This document shows, one piece after another, positions 54,544 to 63,245 of a stretch of 64,000 nucleotides of DNA; position 1 is the stretch's first letter; every line of letters starts with the position of its first letter. The position numbers and the translations under genes are program-made. The notes under the pieces were generated by a model. The model did not search any database and was not told the origin of the DNA. It was given only the letters and a program-made list of their open reading frames with translations. The stretch lies in contig CAWJSE010000002.1 of NCBI GenBank assembly GCA_963845445.1, positions 3,348,001 to 3,412,000 on the forward strand, given 5' to 3'. The stretch comes from JABDBL01 sp963845445 (GTDB lineage: Bacteria; Cyanobacteriota; Vampirovibrionia; Obscuribacterales; Obscuribacteraceae).

Positions 54544-54590
54544 GGCCGACGGGGCGACTAAATATGCCCCGCCAGCCGATCTTTTTATCT
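54544..54590. terminator. Bidirectional terminator at the left end of the seventh GC-rich block
   Basis: GGCCGACGGGGC and GCCCCGCCAGCC form an imperfect GC-rich stem with a loop ACTAAATAT, followed on the plus strand by GATCTTTTTATC. On the minus strand it follows the 54599 gene. Confidence 0.7.
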
Positions 54591-54598
54591 GGTGTTTC

Positions 54599-54964
54599 TC
54601 AGTGCAGGTCTGTCAGCAGCTCTTCACGGAGGGTGATGGTGACGCTGGATACCCCCTTTTCCTTTTTCAACAATTCAACAAACGTCCGCAGGTCAACTCT
54701 GTTGAGGAGAAAGTCGAACCAGTCGGCCGTATCGATGCTACCCTCTCCGGAACCGTAATGGCCGGTGATGGTGAAGCCTGTGCTTGTGACGGGCCTATTC
54801 TGTGCGTCCCCACTGAGAAGGACGGTTTGCGTGACTGCAAGCCTTGGAAAAGCAATGTCTGTCTCCCTCCACCAAGACACGAAGTCTTGGACGTCCTTTG
54901 CCTCACCATTGCCAGTGATGGTAAAAACCATCGCCCTTTCGATCACGAGCCTTTCACTGGGCAT
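54599..54964 (-). CDS. Hypothetical protein, 121 aa, GC-rich block
   Basis: Start ATG 54964 with CGGAGAG 9 bp upstream. The 16 preceding codons of the frame are not translated. The protein appears mostly beta-rich with two related segments (RAMVFTITGNGEAKDVQ and TGFTITGHYGSGEGSID), suggesting an internal duplication, then a helical part LRTFVELLKKEKGVSSVTIT. No motif or family recognised. Confidence 0.6.
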   Translation of the reverse strand: MPSERLVIERAMVFTITGNGEAKDVQDFVSWWRETDIAFPRLAVTQTVLLSGDAQNRPVTSTGFTITGHYGSGEGSIDTADWFDFLLNRVDLRTFVELLKKEKGVSSVTITLREELLTDLH

Positions 54965-55057
54965 GTTGTACTCTCCGACAAAAAAGTTGTCATCCCTTAG
55001 TACCCAAGCCACAGATCGTCACAAACGATCTGTTGACTTTGTAGTGCTTCCGCGTTC

Positions 55058-55168
55058 TCAATGATGAACCGAGACATTGTCGTTGGGCAGCGACCCGGCA
55101 ATTTCGAACCGGGTCACCGCTGAGATTCTCATGTCAGCCTCGGAGATCAGGCTGAATGTTGCCGTCAT
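55058..55168 (-). CDS. Possible small protein, 36 aa
   Basis: An ATG 9 bp behind the stop of the 55177 gene (MTATFSLISEADMRI...) opens a short frame to 55058. It contains the hairpin-forming GACCCGG...CCGGGTC and the recurring GGTGACCCGG motif, so the region may act as nucleic acid rather than protein. Confidence 0.3.
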   Translation of the reverse strand: MTATFSLISEADMRISAVTRFEIAGSLPNDNVSVHH

Positions 55169-55176
55169 TCGTGGCA

Positions 55177-55993
55177 CTAGCCCATCAAGGATTTCACTTC
55201 CTCGAAGTCCCTCTCGTAGTGGGCCCCCCCATCTTTGAAGGACCACCACCACTTCAGCCTGGATCTATCCATGCCTTTCAGGTCGAAGACCACCCAGAGG
55301 GCCGCCATCGCCCAGTAAGCCCTCTTCGCTCCATAGTAATTGAAAGACGATTGGGCGGTCACGGCAATCTCCCGAACGGATCGCTGTGCTTGCATCAACG
55401 CGTCTGCATCCATCTTGAGGAATGCCCGAGCCTCCTCTCTGGTTATGGTCGAGTATCTCCTCTCCTCTTCCTTGAGAGCGGATAGCAAGTCCGATGCGTC
55501 CGGTGCTTCGAAGCCGAGAATGGGTTCCAGAAGTGCCAGAGCGGCGGCGGCCCCTCGGAAACAGTGCACTCGAAAGACAAACAGTGCGTAACGGCGATTC
55601 GCGGGGCTGCGATTCGCGGCGCTGTTCCACTTCTGTGCCGCCTGTGGATCGTCGCCCAGGTCGTCGATAGTGAGCTCAAATTCACTCTCATTGCTGGTAT
55701 CCTCAATTCCCAGCTCCCTGAGGAGATCAGCTGTCACCTCTGTAGCTGGTATCGCTCGCCTGGGTTCGTAAGTAAGGGCGTACCAACCCTCCCCGAGCTG
55801 TCGGATTCCCTCCACCAGCGCTTCCAGCCTGCGAAATCGCTGGCAGCCTTTCAAGTCGACTGGACCACCGCGTCCGCCATCGCTCGTGATGGCGGAGCGA
55901 AGCTCGTAAACAAGTACACTCTCGATACTCCGCGACCAAGGACTGAAGTGTGTTCCTGTCCATGCCAGTGTCTCCGAAACTGTTGCCGAACAT
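55177..55993 (-). CDS. Hypothetical protein, about 270 aa, likely frameshifted near its start
   Basis: The best start is ATG 55993 with GGGGACA just upstream (MFGNSFGDTGMDRNTLQSLV). After about 25 residues that frame loses quality, while the long frame continues SVLVYELRSAITSDGGRGG at about 55920, so one indel is inferred. The body has acidic stretches (IEDTSNESEFELTIDDLGDD), a helical EEERRYSTITREEARAFLKM and a C-terminus with Trp-rich DRSRLKWWWSFKDGG. No family recognised. An alternative start at 56052 has no ribosome site. Confidence 0.5.
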
Positions 55994-56212
55994 TGTCCCC
56001 GATTAGAATAGGTTCGGGAACTTGACCTTATAACCGAGATACAAGCTGTCACGATCCCAGTGCACAGAACAATCAGGGCCCCGTCTTCACAGCAGTGAAC
56101 CGGATCGAATACAGATCACTGCTGTGAACTTCAAGGATTGGATGCGGCGCGCCGGCCCTGCTTAGGGGCTCGCGTCACCCTAATCTGGGCGACCGCGACA
56201 TCTGGGGACCCT

Positions 56213-56465
56213 TATTCTGACTCAGTATGGAGGATCTCCAGACCGCACAGCAGGTTGGCGTCGAACACGAACTCGCCGTTATTCACGGCCCCGACTACTG
56301 GCCTCAGGGCATCGAGTCCCGAAATGACGTCCCTTGTTGTCAATCGAAGGAGCGCATTGCGTAGGTACTGCTCGGCCTTGTCCTCGCCGTACCGGTAGGT
56401 AACACTCCAGCACGATGTAGACTTTGTTCAATCAACCGTACGCCGACAACGTGTCGATGCCTCAC
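56213..56465 (-). CDS. Hypothetical protein, about 83 aa, frameshifted
   Basis: The C-terminal part reads YRYGEDKAEQYLRNALLRLTTRDVISGLDAL and ends LEILHTESE at 56213, without a start in its frame. Another frame upstream begins at GTG 56465 (VRHRHVVGVRLIEQSLHRAG). One indel near 56395-56410 would unite them. No family recognised. Confidence 0.4.
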
Positions 56466-56467
56466 CC

Positions 56468-56730
56468 TCAGTCAATTCGCATTGGAAGCCGGTAACGAAG
56501 CGGTTTCCAATGCGAACATGATTGAATCGAATTGGATGTCACAAGTCGTCTGCCAGCACTGAGCATTGCTGCCCAACCCGCGTTGGTGGCACCCACCAAG
56601 ACCGCCCAGATGATCTGACTGATTTTTTCCGCCGGGAAGCCTGCTGTGAACTTTAAGCGCGGGGTTTCCTCATCAGGCTCCCTCAACCCCCGAGCGAGGT
56701 GGCAGGGCTGCTCGAGACTTGGCGCGCCAT
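56468..56730 (-). CDS. Hypothetical small protein, paralogous 5' end with the 58100 gene, frameshifted
   Basis: Starts ATG GCG CGC (MARQVSSSPATSLG), nearly the same as the 58582 start (MARKDSSSPAASLG), and both share about 60 bp of conserved leader upstream. At a run of five G (about 56687) the frame stops. The next frame continues EETPRLKFTAGFPAEKISQI and a hydrophobic IIWAVLVGATNAGWAAMLSAG. One indel is assumed. No family recognised. Confidence 0.4.
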
Positions 56731-56840
56731 CAGTAAGTTCTCTTTCTTCGCAACGAGTGCAACTTCCCCGCACGGCCGATACCGGGTCACCGCGTTTCCA
56801 ATTCGCGCCATCCGTGGCGCGAAATTCCGTCATTGGTGTC

Positions 56841-57251
56841 TCAGAATTCGTAGTCACGACCCTCCCGATCCACCCGGATCTTCACTTTGCATTCATGAGC
56901 GAGAAGCTTTGCCAACTCCTCAATGTCCTTCACCGCATAGGTCATCCTGAATTCTGGGTCGTGGTTCTTTCCCGGCCCGCCATGTAGCGTGTGGGTTGCG
57001 CCCACAATCACCCAGGGCGGATCATCGGCGATCCCGGACTCGACATGGGCCACCATGCCCCGGTTTTTATAAGTGCCGAAGAAGTGCTCCAGCACTTCCT
57101 CCACTTGTCGTATGAGCACCGCCGGGTCGGGGGGCAGGGTAGCCAGCATGGGCGGTTTTGGGGCGGGGTGAACTGGTTGGATGGAGAAGGGGACGAATCC
57201 CGGTCGGATTTCGCCCACAGGAATGGTCGTGACGGCGTTTGACTCGGACAT
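56841..57251 (-). CDS. Hypothetical protein, 136 aa
   Basis: ATG 57251 with GAGGAT upstream. A Pro-rich N-terminal third (VPFSIQPVHPAPKPPMLATL) is followed by a helical VLIRQVEEVLEHFFGTYKNRG and a beta-rich end with DPPWVIVGATHTLHGGPGKN and a final helix IEELAKLLAHECKVKIRVDRE. No motif or family recognised. Single gene between two intergenic gaps. Confidence 0.6.
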   Translation of the reverse strand: MSESNAVTTIPVGEIRPGFVPFSIQPVHPAPKPPMLATLPPDPAVLIRQVEEVLEHFFGTYKNRGMVAHVESGIADDPPWVIVGATHTLHGGPGKNHDPEFRMTYAVKDIEELAKLLAHECKVKIRVDREGRDYEF

Positions 57252-57421
57252 GATACGATCCTCAACGTTCTGACTGGAAAAATATTCACCACCTGCGACA
57301 ACCCCTGCCTGTCATGCCGTATTCCCTCATGGAATACCTTGGGCCGGACGCCTGCATGAGACAGGAGTTTACGAAACTAATTTTGTATCGGGTTTGTCGG
57401 GTTTGCCTGTATCAGGCAATT

Positions 57422-57808
57422 CTACGCACAGACGATTTCGACTTCATTCTCCTCAAGACCAAGGAAGTTTGCGATGGCAAACCGGGCTGCACTGGGAGTA
57501 ACTCTGTCAGTCAGCAGCCCAAGGTCTACCATTTGGTATTGTTTTGCTTCGTTGTCTCCCTCGAGAAATTCCGGTCCCTCTTCCTCCCCTTGTACAGTTT
57601 CCTGCTCGCTATCCGAGGTTGGGGCAAAGAGGGTTAGTCGGTCACCAGGGGGCGGGAAATATCCGTGCGAAGGCGGAATATCCTCGCCCGCCTCAGCGGC
57701 AGCCCAGTTTCTGGTGATGAACGTAAAGCCGATCTCACCCCCGTCCACGGGGTAAAGATCGGCCCAGTAAGGCCAGGGGAAACAATCGCAGGATCTGAAC
57801 CGACGCAC
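57422..57808 (-). CDS. Hypothetical protein, 128 aa
   Basis: GTG 57808 with AAAAGGAGGGTAGC, a strong site. The N-terminus is aromatic- and Cys-containing (MRRFRSCDCFPWPYWADLY), then acidic (SDSEQETVQGEEEGPEFLEGDNE), then a helical C-terminus (TPSAARFAIANFLGLEENE). Behind its promoter region lies a -10-like TACACTATAA about 150 bp upstream. No family recognised. Confidence 0.6.
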   Translation of the reverse strand: MRRFRSCDCFPWPYWADLYPVDGGEIGFTFITRNWAAAEAGEDIPPSHGYFPPPGDRLTLFAPTSDSEQETVQGEEEGPEFLEGDNEAKQYQMVDLGLLTDRVTPSAARFAIANFLGLEENEVEIVCA

Positions 57809-58099
57809 GCTACCCTCCTTTTCTCAAGAACGTTCATTCCCAAACAGACGCACAATCCGACAAGATTTATGTCCTGATGCATGCTGTGCCACGGTTTTCC
57901 AAAGCCCGCTTTATAGTGTAATTGAGGCTTGTTGGGACAGCTATGCAATCGACGACAATCTACTCGGATTAAATCAATACTCTCGTTCTGTCACGCGACA
58001 GCCAAGTCATCCATCATGGCGGGGCAACCCGGCGGTTTCGAACCGGGTCACCGCTGGCTTTCACGCCGACTTGCTAGTAGTGTAGCTGCCATAGCGCCG
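57809..58099. other. Leader region with hairpin and motif copy
   Basis: The untranslated leader and promoter of the 57422 gene. It contains the hairpin GACCCGG-TTCGAAACC-GCCGGGTT (58027-58048) and one of five copies of GCGGTGACYCGG. No gene called. Confidence 0.4.
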
Positions 58100-58582
58100 C
58101 TAATCAGCTGCCGGAAGCCGATACCAGAAGATATACCGGAATTCTCCTCTAACATAACGCCGGTAACATTCCAGCATTTTTGGCAGCGCTTTCAGTGCGA
58201 ACATGCCAATTCCGGAGACCGGACCGCAATCGAAAAGGATCTCCTGCCCATCGCTCGCATAGCTGGGTGAGTGGAGAGCTATTGCACCCGACAAGAGATC
58301 CTCCAAGCTTTCCGCGGGGAGGGGGCTGTCGCCGTAGACTTTGCCCTGCAGCGAGCGGACCATGCCGACTTGCAGATCGGTCGGCAGATCACCTCCCGCC
58401 AGGCCGCAGATGATGTGGTCGGTGTCCGCGATCTTGCCCAGTGCTTTATAAGGAGGCCCACCGAATTTCCATGTGCGGTCTGTTACCCCGTCGAGATCGA
58501 TGGAAATGAGTTCCCCTTTGCGGGCGAATTCGTCCTTCTTTCCAAGCGAGGCGGCAGGGCTGCTCGAATCTTTGCGCGCCAT
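58100..58582 (-). CDS. Hypothetical protein, 160 aa
   Basis: Start ATG 58582 after AAGAAGGAGAGCTTGCTA (AAGGAG with 8-bp spacing); the 20 codons upstream are leader. The product has a charged start (MARKDSSSPAASLGKKDEFA), a mixed alpha/beta middle (DTDHIICGLAGGDLPTDLQV, VYGDSPLPAESLEDLLSGA) and ends with a YRRYVRGEFRYIFWYRLPAAD segment. No motif or family recognised. It shares its leader and N-terminus with the 56468 gene. Confidence 0.6.
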   Translation of the reverse strand: MARKDSSSPAASLGKKDEFARKGELISIDLDGVTDRTWKFGGPPYKALGKIADTDHIICGLAGGDLPTDLQVGMVRSLQGKVYGDSPLPAESLEDLLSGAIALHSPSYASDGQEILFDCGPVSGIGMFALKALPKMLECYRRYVRGEFRYIFWYRLPAAD

Positions 58583-58986
58583 TAGCAAGCTCTCCTTCTT
58601 TGCGATGAGTACAACTTCCCCGCACGGCCAATACCGAGTCACCGCAGCAAGCGGCTAATGAGTTTCTCGGTTGGTCTTGTGTCTAGTCGATTCTGGCTTG
58701 ATTTCTTCTGGAGGCTGCGGGGCGGTTGTACCTAAACCATGTCAAAAATGGCTTAGCAGAATCAAGTTAGTACCGACAATACCGCAACAATCGCGCAAAT
58801 CAGGCGATCGCTTGGCAATTACGCTTTTTCTCGTACTTATGAGCAAAAGTATTACTAATCTCTTAGGGAATTTTTTAGCGTCAATGTGCTGCTTTACAAT
58901 TGTACTAGTTCTCGCTAATCCTATCGAATCCTATCGTGTTAGCTGTCCTTAGCCTTTTCTGCAAATTCGCTATCGGCGGATACTGT
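58583..58986. other. Non-coding, GC-rich to AT-rich transition
   Basis: The first 75 bp are the leader of the 58100 gene with the conserved motif. The rest is AT-rich host-like DNA without a supported gene. Confidence 0.4.
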
Positions 58987-59268
58987 TCACCAGCCAAGCT
59001 CATTATGTGAGCCAATACGCACTAGCTCTAATGTTTTGCCATCGGGCTTGCGGTAAATCAAAACTAAATCAGGTCGTACATGACAATCACGATAATCCTG
59101 CCAATCGCCTTTTAACGCATGGTCTTTGTAACGTTGGGCTGGTTTGCTATCTGAGATAAGGAGTTTAAGCAATTGTCCCAGTTCATCGTCAAGTTTTTTA
59201 CCGAGCCGACCTGCTTTCTCGCGTTTATAGTCGCGTTTAAATTGCTTGGTATATTCAATCGTCCGCAT
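58987..59268 (-). CDS. YafQ/RelE-type mRNA interferase toxin
   Basis: 93 aa: MRTIEYTKQFKRDYKRE (RelE/YafQ opening), YKDHALKGDWQDYRDCHVRPDLVLIYRKPDG with the catalytic-type His/Asp residues, and a final RIGSHNELGW. Ribosome-dependent endonuclease toxin. It overlaps the antitoxin by 14 bp at its start. Confidence 0.92.
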   Translation of the reverse strand: MRTIEYTKQFKRDYKREKAGRLGKKLDDELGQLLKLLISDSKPAQRYKDHALKGDWQDYRDCHVRPDLVLIYRKPDGKTLELVRIGSHNELGW

Positions 59269-59518
59269 TCAGTTTAGCGAACAATTCGTCGATATTACCG
59301 GCGGTTTTAAGCTCACCTCGACGAGCAGCTTTCATAGCGGCGATAGTTTTAGCATTTGGCACAAGCGGTTCAAAAGGTAATTGCTTTTCCTGGGCAATGC
59401 GAAACATAAGCATTCTATAAGCATCTGATGGAGTGAGGCCAATTGTTTTTAGGACTATTGCAGCCTGCTCTTTTATTTTTCTATCGATTCGCGCTCGAAC
59501 CACATCATTAATGGCCAT
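59255..59518 (-). CDS. RelB/DinJ-type antitoxin
   Basis: 87-aa ribbon-helix-helix antitoxin: VVRARIDRKIKEQAAIVLKT, GLTPSDAYRMLMFRIAQEKQLPFEPLVPNA, the DinJ/RelB signature, and a C-terminal helix LFAKLNADD that contacts the toxin. First gene of the pair. Confidence 0.92.
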   Translation of the reverse strand: MAINDVVRARIDRKIKEQAAIVLKTIGLTPSDAYRMLMFRIAQEKQLPFEPLVPNAKTIAAMKAARRGELKTAGNIDELFAKLNADD

Positions 59519-59643
59519 GAAATTTGTACCCTATCTAACTGAGCTACATTGTAGCCCACAAGTGGGGATCAAGCAATACCGCCCAAACATTTGCTCTATA
59601 ACAGAAAACACTTGCTGAGCTGCCCCCTTTTTTCTTACCACCG

Positions 59644-60480
59644 TTAGCCGACTCTTAACAACTTTTGTTTTTGTACGAATTCTATGGGCGTTTGGTATTT
59701 GAGGGAGCTATGTGGTCTAGCTGAGTTGTAGTAGTGACGCCATCTTTCTATTTTTTCTTTTGCTTCTCTTAGGCTTACGAACCATTGTTCGTTCAGGCAT
59801 TCGTCTCTGAATTTGCCATTAAAACTCTCCACAAAAGCATTCTGTATTGGCTTTCCCGGCTGAATGTAATTGAGCTTTAAATTATTCTGTTTACTCACCC
59901 AATCCGACAAGATCCTGCTTGTAAATTCAGTCCCGTTGTCTACAACAATCTCAGATGGCAAGCCTCTAGTCTGAGCTAGCCGTTCTAACACACGTACAAC
60001 CCTTGATCCTGTGATGCTTGTGTCTACTTCAATTGCTATGCATTCCCGCGTAAATTCATCAACAATATTCAAAGTCCTAAATCGTCTGCTACCGGCTGCT
60101 AGTGTGTCCATTACAAAGTCCATTGACCAACGCTGGTTAGCTGCTGTAAGCATTGTTTCAGGTGTATATCTTTGACCAGCAATACGCTTACGAGTGCGTT
60201 TTCTTAGCTTTAAATTTTCTTGTGTGTATATTCGGTAAACTCGTTTATGATTCACGACATTTCCCTCTTTTCGAAGTAATACTGTTAACCTGCGGTAGCC
60301 GTATCTTCTGCGTAAAGCAGCAAGCTCTTTTAGACGCTGTTTTAATTGCTCATTCTTGTTCTTGCTTATGTAGCGATAGGTCTCTCTGCTAATACCCACT
60401 AAAAAGCAAGCGCGACACTGAGATTGACCAGTTTTTTGCATGATATCCACGGCTTCTCTTTGCTGTGGAATGCCTACCAC
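59644..60480 (-). CDS. IS3-family transposase OrfB, copy 2
   Basis: 278 aa, identical to the copy at 21733: rve core with Asp, Asp and Glu of the DDE triad. Expressed by -1 frameshifting at the A7G run that ends orfA. Confidence 0.92.
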   Translation of the reverse strand: MVGIPQQREAVDIMQKTGQSQCRACFLVGISRETYRYISKNKNEQLKQRLKELAALRRRYGYRRLTVLLRKEGNVVNHKRVYRIYTQENLKLRKRTRKRIAGQRYTPETMLTAANQRWSMDFVMDTLAAGSRRFRTLNIVDEFTRECIAIEVDTSITGSRVVRVLERLAQTRGLPSEIVVDNGTEFTSRILSDWVSKQNNLKLNYIQPGKPIQNAFVESFNGKFRDECLNEQWFVSLREAKEKIERWRHYYNSARPHSSLKYQTPIEFVQKQKLLRVG

Positions 60481-60752
60481 TTTTTTTCAACCACCGCCTT
60501 TAAGGCTTGGATATCTAAGGCCTGCTGGGCCACCAACCGCCTGAGCTGTTTATTTTCTTCTTCTAGTTGCTTCGCTCTTTTAACTTCATTTACAGCCAAG
60601 CCGCCAAATTTAGCCTTCCATTTGTAAAAGGTATCTTTGGCAATGCCATGCTTACGACAAAGCTCACCAGTGCCCATTCCAGCATCTGCTTCGTGCAGAA
60701 TTGCCACTATCTGTTCTTCTGTGAATCGATTCTTTTGCATATGACCTCCCAA
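60474..60752 (-). CDS. IS3-family transposase OrfA, copy 2
   Basis: 92 aa, identical to the copy at 22563. HTH and leucine-zipper DNA-binding half. Confidence 0.92.
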   Translation of the reverse strand: MGGHMQKNRFTEEQIVAILHEADAGMGTGELCRKHGIAKDTFYKWKAKFGGLAVNEVKRAKQLEEENKQLRRLVAQQALDIQALKAVVEKKW

Positions 60753-60866
60753 TTTGTTTGATTATCTGGCATTTCTTGCCAAGAGTCGTCATTCAGTTGT
60801 GTAGTTTTTGGGGGTCAGGTCATTGCTAGTAGCATCTGGCAGAGGAGTTGATACCGGCTTAACATT

Positions 60867-61727
60867 TTAGGCACTCAATAATTGATGTTTTGACGCGTGT
60901 CTATAAGCAATTCTTCTGCCCACTGCTTTAGCGATATCGGCCAAACTTTCAATTAAAGCTTGCATGTCTGGTAAAGACAGTGCTTGTCTGGCATCAGAAA
61001 CAGATAATTCAGGCTCTGGATGGCATTCTATTATCAATCCATCAGCACCACAAGCAATAGCAGCTCTAGCTAAATCTGGCACTAATTCTCGTTTGCCGGC
61101 AGCATGGCTTGGGTCAACAATCACTGGCAAATGAGTTAATTGGCGCAAAGCTACTACTGCTCCTAGGTCTAAAACATTGCGTGTGTAAGTATCATAGCTG
61201 CGTATGCCTCTTTCGCACAGAATTACATTAGCATTACCGTGACTAAGAATATACTCAGCAGCCATGATAAATTCTTCAATGGTGGCTGATAAACCGCGCT
61301 TCAAAAGTACTGGCTTATTCACTCGGCCAACAGTTTTGAGCAATTCAAAGTTTTGCATATTGCGACTGCCTATTTGCAAAACATCTACATGATCTATTAC
61401 TGCCGCCACTTGCTGGCAAGACATTACTTCTGTCACTACCGGTAAGCCGCTTATTTTTCTTATATGTGAGAGTATTGCCAATCCTTCATCCGCCAGTCCT
61501 TGGAAAGAATAAGGCGAAGTTCTTGGCTTATAAATGCAACCTCTGATAGCCTGTATTATTCCCAAAGGCAATGCTTGGGCGACTTCTTCCATTTGTGCCA
61601 TGTCTTCAACGGCACATGGTCCAGCAATGATAAACAAGTCTTCATGGCCGCAATTTATACTGTTAGTAATTTTAATGACACTGCGCTCATTTTCTTTTTT
61701 CTTGAGAGCTAAGCGAGCATTTACCAT
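60867..61727 (-). CDS. aroF: 3-deoxy-7-phosphoheptulonate (DAHP) synthase, AroG/KdsA-like type
   Basis: 286 aa from ATG 61727, chosen because AGGGGGTCTCT precedes it and the 17 upstream codons overlap the attenuator. It condenses phosphoenolpyruvate and erythrose 4-phosphate at the entry to aromatic amino acid synthesis. Type I-beta barrel features: IIAGPCAVEDMAQM, RGCIYKPRTSPYSFQGL, PVVTEVMSCQQVAAVIDHVD, VLQIGSRNMQNFELLKTVG, KPVLLKRGLSATIEEF, LPVIVDPSHAAGKR and the metal-ligand Glu/His in ADGLIIECHPEPELS. No regulatory ACT domain is fused. The leader and attenuator upstream make it a member of the Trp regulon. Confidence 0.95.
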   Translation of the reverse strand: MVNARLALKKKENERSVIKITNSINCGHEDLFIIAGPCAVEDMAQMEEVAQALPLGIIQAIRGCIYKPRTSPYSFQGLADEGLAILSHIRKISGLPVVTEVMSCQQVAAVIDHVDVLQIGSRNMQNFELLKTVGRVNKPVLLKRGLSATIEEFIMAAEYILSHGNANVILCERGIRSYDTYTRNVLDLGAVVALRQLTHLPVIVDPSHAAGKRELVPDLARAAIACGADGLIIECHPEPELSVSDARQALSLPDMQALIESLADIAKAVGRRIAYRHASKHQLLSA

Positions 61728-61745
61728 AGAGACCCCCTGATTAAC

Positions 61746-61775
61746 AAAAAACCGCAGATCTAAAAATCTGCGGTT
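61746..61775 (-). terminator. Attenuator terminator of the DAHP synthase gene
   Basis: On the minus strand AACCGCAGAT-TTTTAG-ATCTGCGGTT plus TTTTTTG, same stem as in the trp operon attenuator. The left arm can instead pair through GATGAACC with GGTTCATC of the leader peptide gene (8 perfect bp), giving the alternative antiterminator. Confidence 0.93.
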
Positions 61776-61810
61776 CATCTTGAGTATTTCCTAAAAAAGC
61801 TAAAGCTAAT

Positions 61811-61861
61811 TCACCTCAGATGAACCTGAAACCACCAATAAGTAAAAAAGCTGCTAAACAT
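61811..61861 (-). CDS. Leader peptide with tandem Trp codons before DAHP synthase
   Basis: A 16-residue frame MFSSFFTYWWFQVHLR with two adjacent TGG codons at positions 9-10. It is strongly like the trp operon leader at 54254 (MF..FT.WW..QVHLR), including the pairing strand GGTTCATCTGAGG. Ribosome stalling on scarce tRNA-Trp should prevent the terminator at 61746, so the gene is predicted to respond to tryptophan. Confidence 0.92.
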   Translation of the reverse strand: MFSSFFTYWWFQVHLR

Positions 61862-61880
61862 GTTGATAAACCTGTTTATC

Positions 61881-61909
61881 CTTATATTGTGCGAAAAATC
61901 GACTGACAA
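61881..61909 (-). promoter_or_regulatory. Sigma-70-like promoter of the DAHP synthase leader
   Basis: On the minus strand TTGTCA, a 17-bp spacer and TATAAG, ending 19 bp before the leader peptide ATG. Spacing and sequence fit a primary sigma factor. Confidence 0.7.
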
Positions 61910-62460
61910 AAAATCAATCTTTCACCAATACTAGCCTTGGCAAAGACACCAGTCAAGCTTTTATTAAGGTTAGCGGAGCGCGGCTGGTTGAAATTCTCAG
62001 TTAAGCCACGTTAGCGCTAACTATAAGTAGTTGTAAAGTAATAATTTAATTTTGATAATGCCTATGTTAGCTCAGCCTTGCCGTTTATACCATTTCATTC
62101 CCAAACGACTGATACTGAGTTGTGATTGCATACTAAGAGCGATTTTGTCTTCAGTAAATGCCAGGAGATATAAGACTTGATTTTGCTACTTGCATTTTGG
62201 GAAAGTTAGTTATCGTTCAAACAACCCCGAATAAGCAGGATACGCTCAGACCCCCTAGATCAAAGACCAAAGCAGTGTTTCTTCCACTTCGCTTGCGATG
62301 GTAGGGGGACTCCGGCTGAGATTATAGCGCCGTGTGTTGCGGTGCAAGTCGGTTTAGAGTTGTCCTTGGGGAAGTGCGAGCGTGTTTAGACCCTGGGCGT
62401 TGCTTTGTTAGGCACTGCCTAACCGAAGCGCGCCGTTCACCTCTAGAAGGAGATTGTGCC
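61910..62460. other. Intergenic region entering the eighth GC-rich block
   Basis: AT-rich to about 62330 with no supported gene. The rest is the GC-rich leader of the 62461 gene. No RNA gene recognised. Confidence 0.45.
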
Positions 62461-62841
62461 GTGCCGAAGGAAGATCGGTTGGAAAGTCTGATTGCAAGCA
62501 TTCGAGAGGCGTTGAACCAGGAGACGCCTGATTTCATCGTACGCCGCGCCGAGCAGTTCGTTGCGTCAACGCCCGAACTCGCGAAAGCCGTCCTGAATGC
62601 CGTCGATGCTGGTCACGAGTTCACTTCCCAGTGGGACCAGGTCATTTTCCGGCTCGGTGCGCTCAGTGACGACGAGATCAAGGAGGAAGTGGCATTCTTG
62701 CTGAATGAGCTGGCCGACCACGAGGTCAGGGTCATCAATGGGATCGCCGCTGTGACTAGCGCCAAGGCGGAGCAGCGGGCGTACGGAGAGTTGGGCGAAA
62801 TCTTCGAGGCTGCCCGCAAGGAAGCTGGCAGGAGCGCCTAA
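62461..62841 (+). CDS. Hypothetical protein, 126 aa, GC-rich cassette
   Basis: GTG 62461 preceded by AGAAGGAG at good spacing. The 43 upstream codons of the frame are not translated. The protein is helical throughout (LESLIASIREALNQETPDFI, FVASTPELAKAVLNAVDAG, ALSDDEIKEEVAFLLNELADHEV, AYGELGEIFEAARKEAG) and acidic. No family recognised. A single-gene block followed by a terminator. Confidence 0.6.
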   Translation: MPKEDRLESLIASIREALNQETPDFIVRRAEQFVASTPELAKAVLNAVDAGHEFTSQWDQVIFRLGALSDDEIKEEVAFLLNELADHEVRVINGIAAVTSAKAEQRAYGELGEIFEAARKEAGRSA

Positions 62842-62931
62842 CCCCTGAGATCCGGGCGTGTCACGGCCTGGTTGGAAATGACCTAACTCTGCCATGCCAG
62901 AAAGGAGGCTTTACAGGACCGTAGAGGCTGA

Positions 62932-62998
62932 GAGAGCCGGAGCGTGCTGATTTGCGCTCTCCGGCTCTCAAAGCCTTGCTATCTTTTTGCTGTTTTTT
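62932..62998 (+). terminator. Rho-independent terminator after the 62461 gene
   Basis: GAGAGCCGGAGCG-TGCTGATTTG-CGCTCTCCGGCTCTC is a 13-15 bp stem, followed by T-rich sequence (CTATCTTTTTGCTGTTTTTTTG). It closes this block. Confidence 0.9.
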
Positions 62999-63125
62999 TG
63001 GATCATTTTTAAATTAACGGCTACTTTCGATTGAATTGGAACTTTTCGCCGCAGTCAAACGTAGTAAGGAATGGCGACATAACTTTAAATTGCCAATTAC
63101 CCAACACAATGATAGGATTGTTTTG

Positions 63126-63245
63126 ATGATACCAGACTTTAACGAAGAGGGAAATTTACCGCCAGGTATACCGAGATTAAGGCATCTAAATGATAAAGAA
63201 CGAAAAACAATACAAAATCAGCAAATCTTGGATAAGAAAATTTGA
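63126..63245 (+). pseudogene. Remnant of a DUF6932-like protein, 39 aa
   Basis: MIPDFNEEGNLPPGI is the typical opening of DUF6932-type proteins found beside HTH genes, but the frame ends after 39 residues where about 150 are expected. It overlaps the next frame. Judged a truncated remnant. Confidence 0.45.

Larger units (their letters stand above)
59616..60822 (-). mobile_element. IS3-family element, copy 2, with 4-bp target duplication
   Basis: 1207 bp, same ends and length as copy 1. Flanked by TTGC on both sides (59612-59615 and 60823-60826), a 4-bp target duplication. Inserted between the RelBE-type module and the DAHP synthase gene. Confidence 0.94.
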
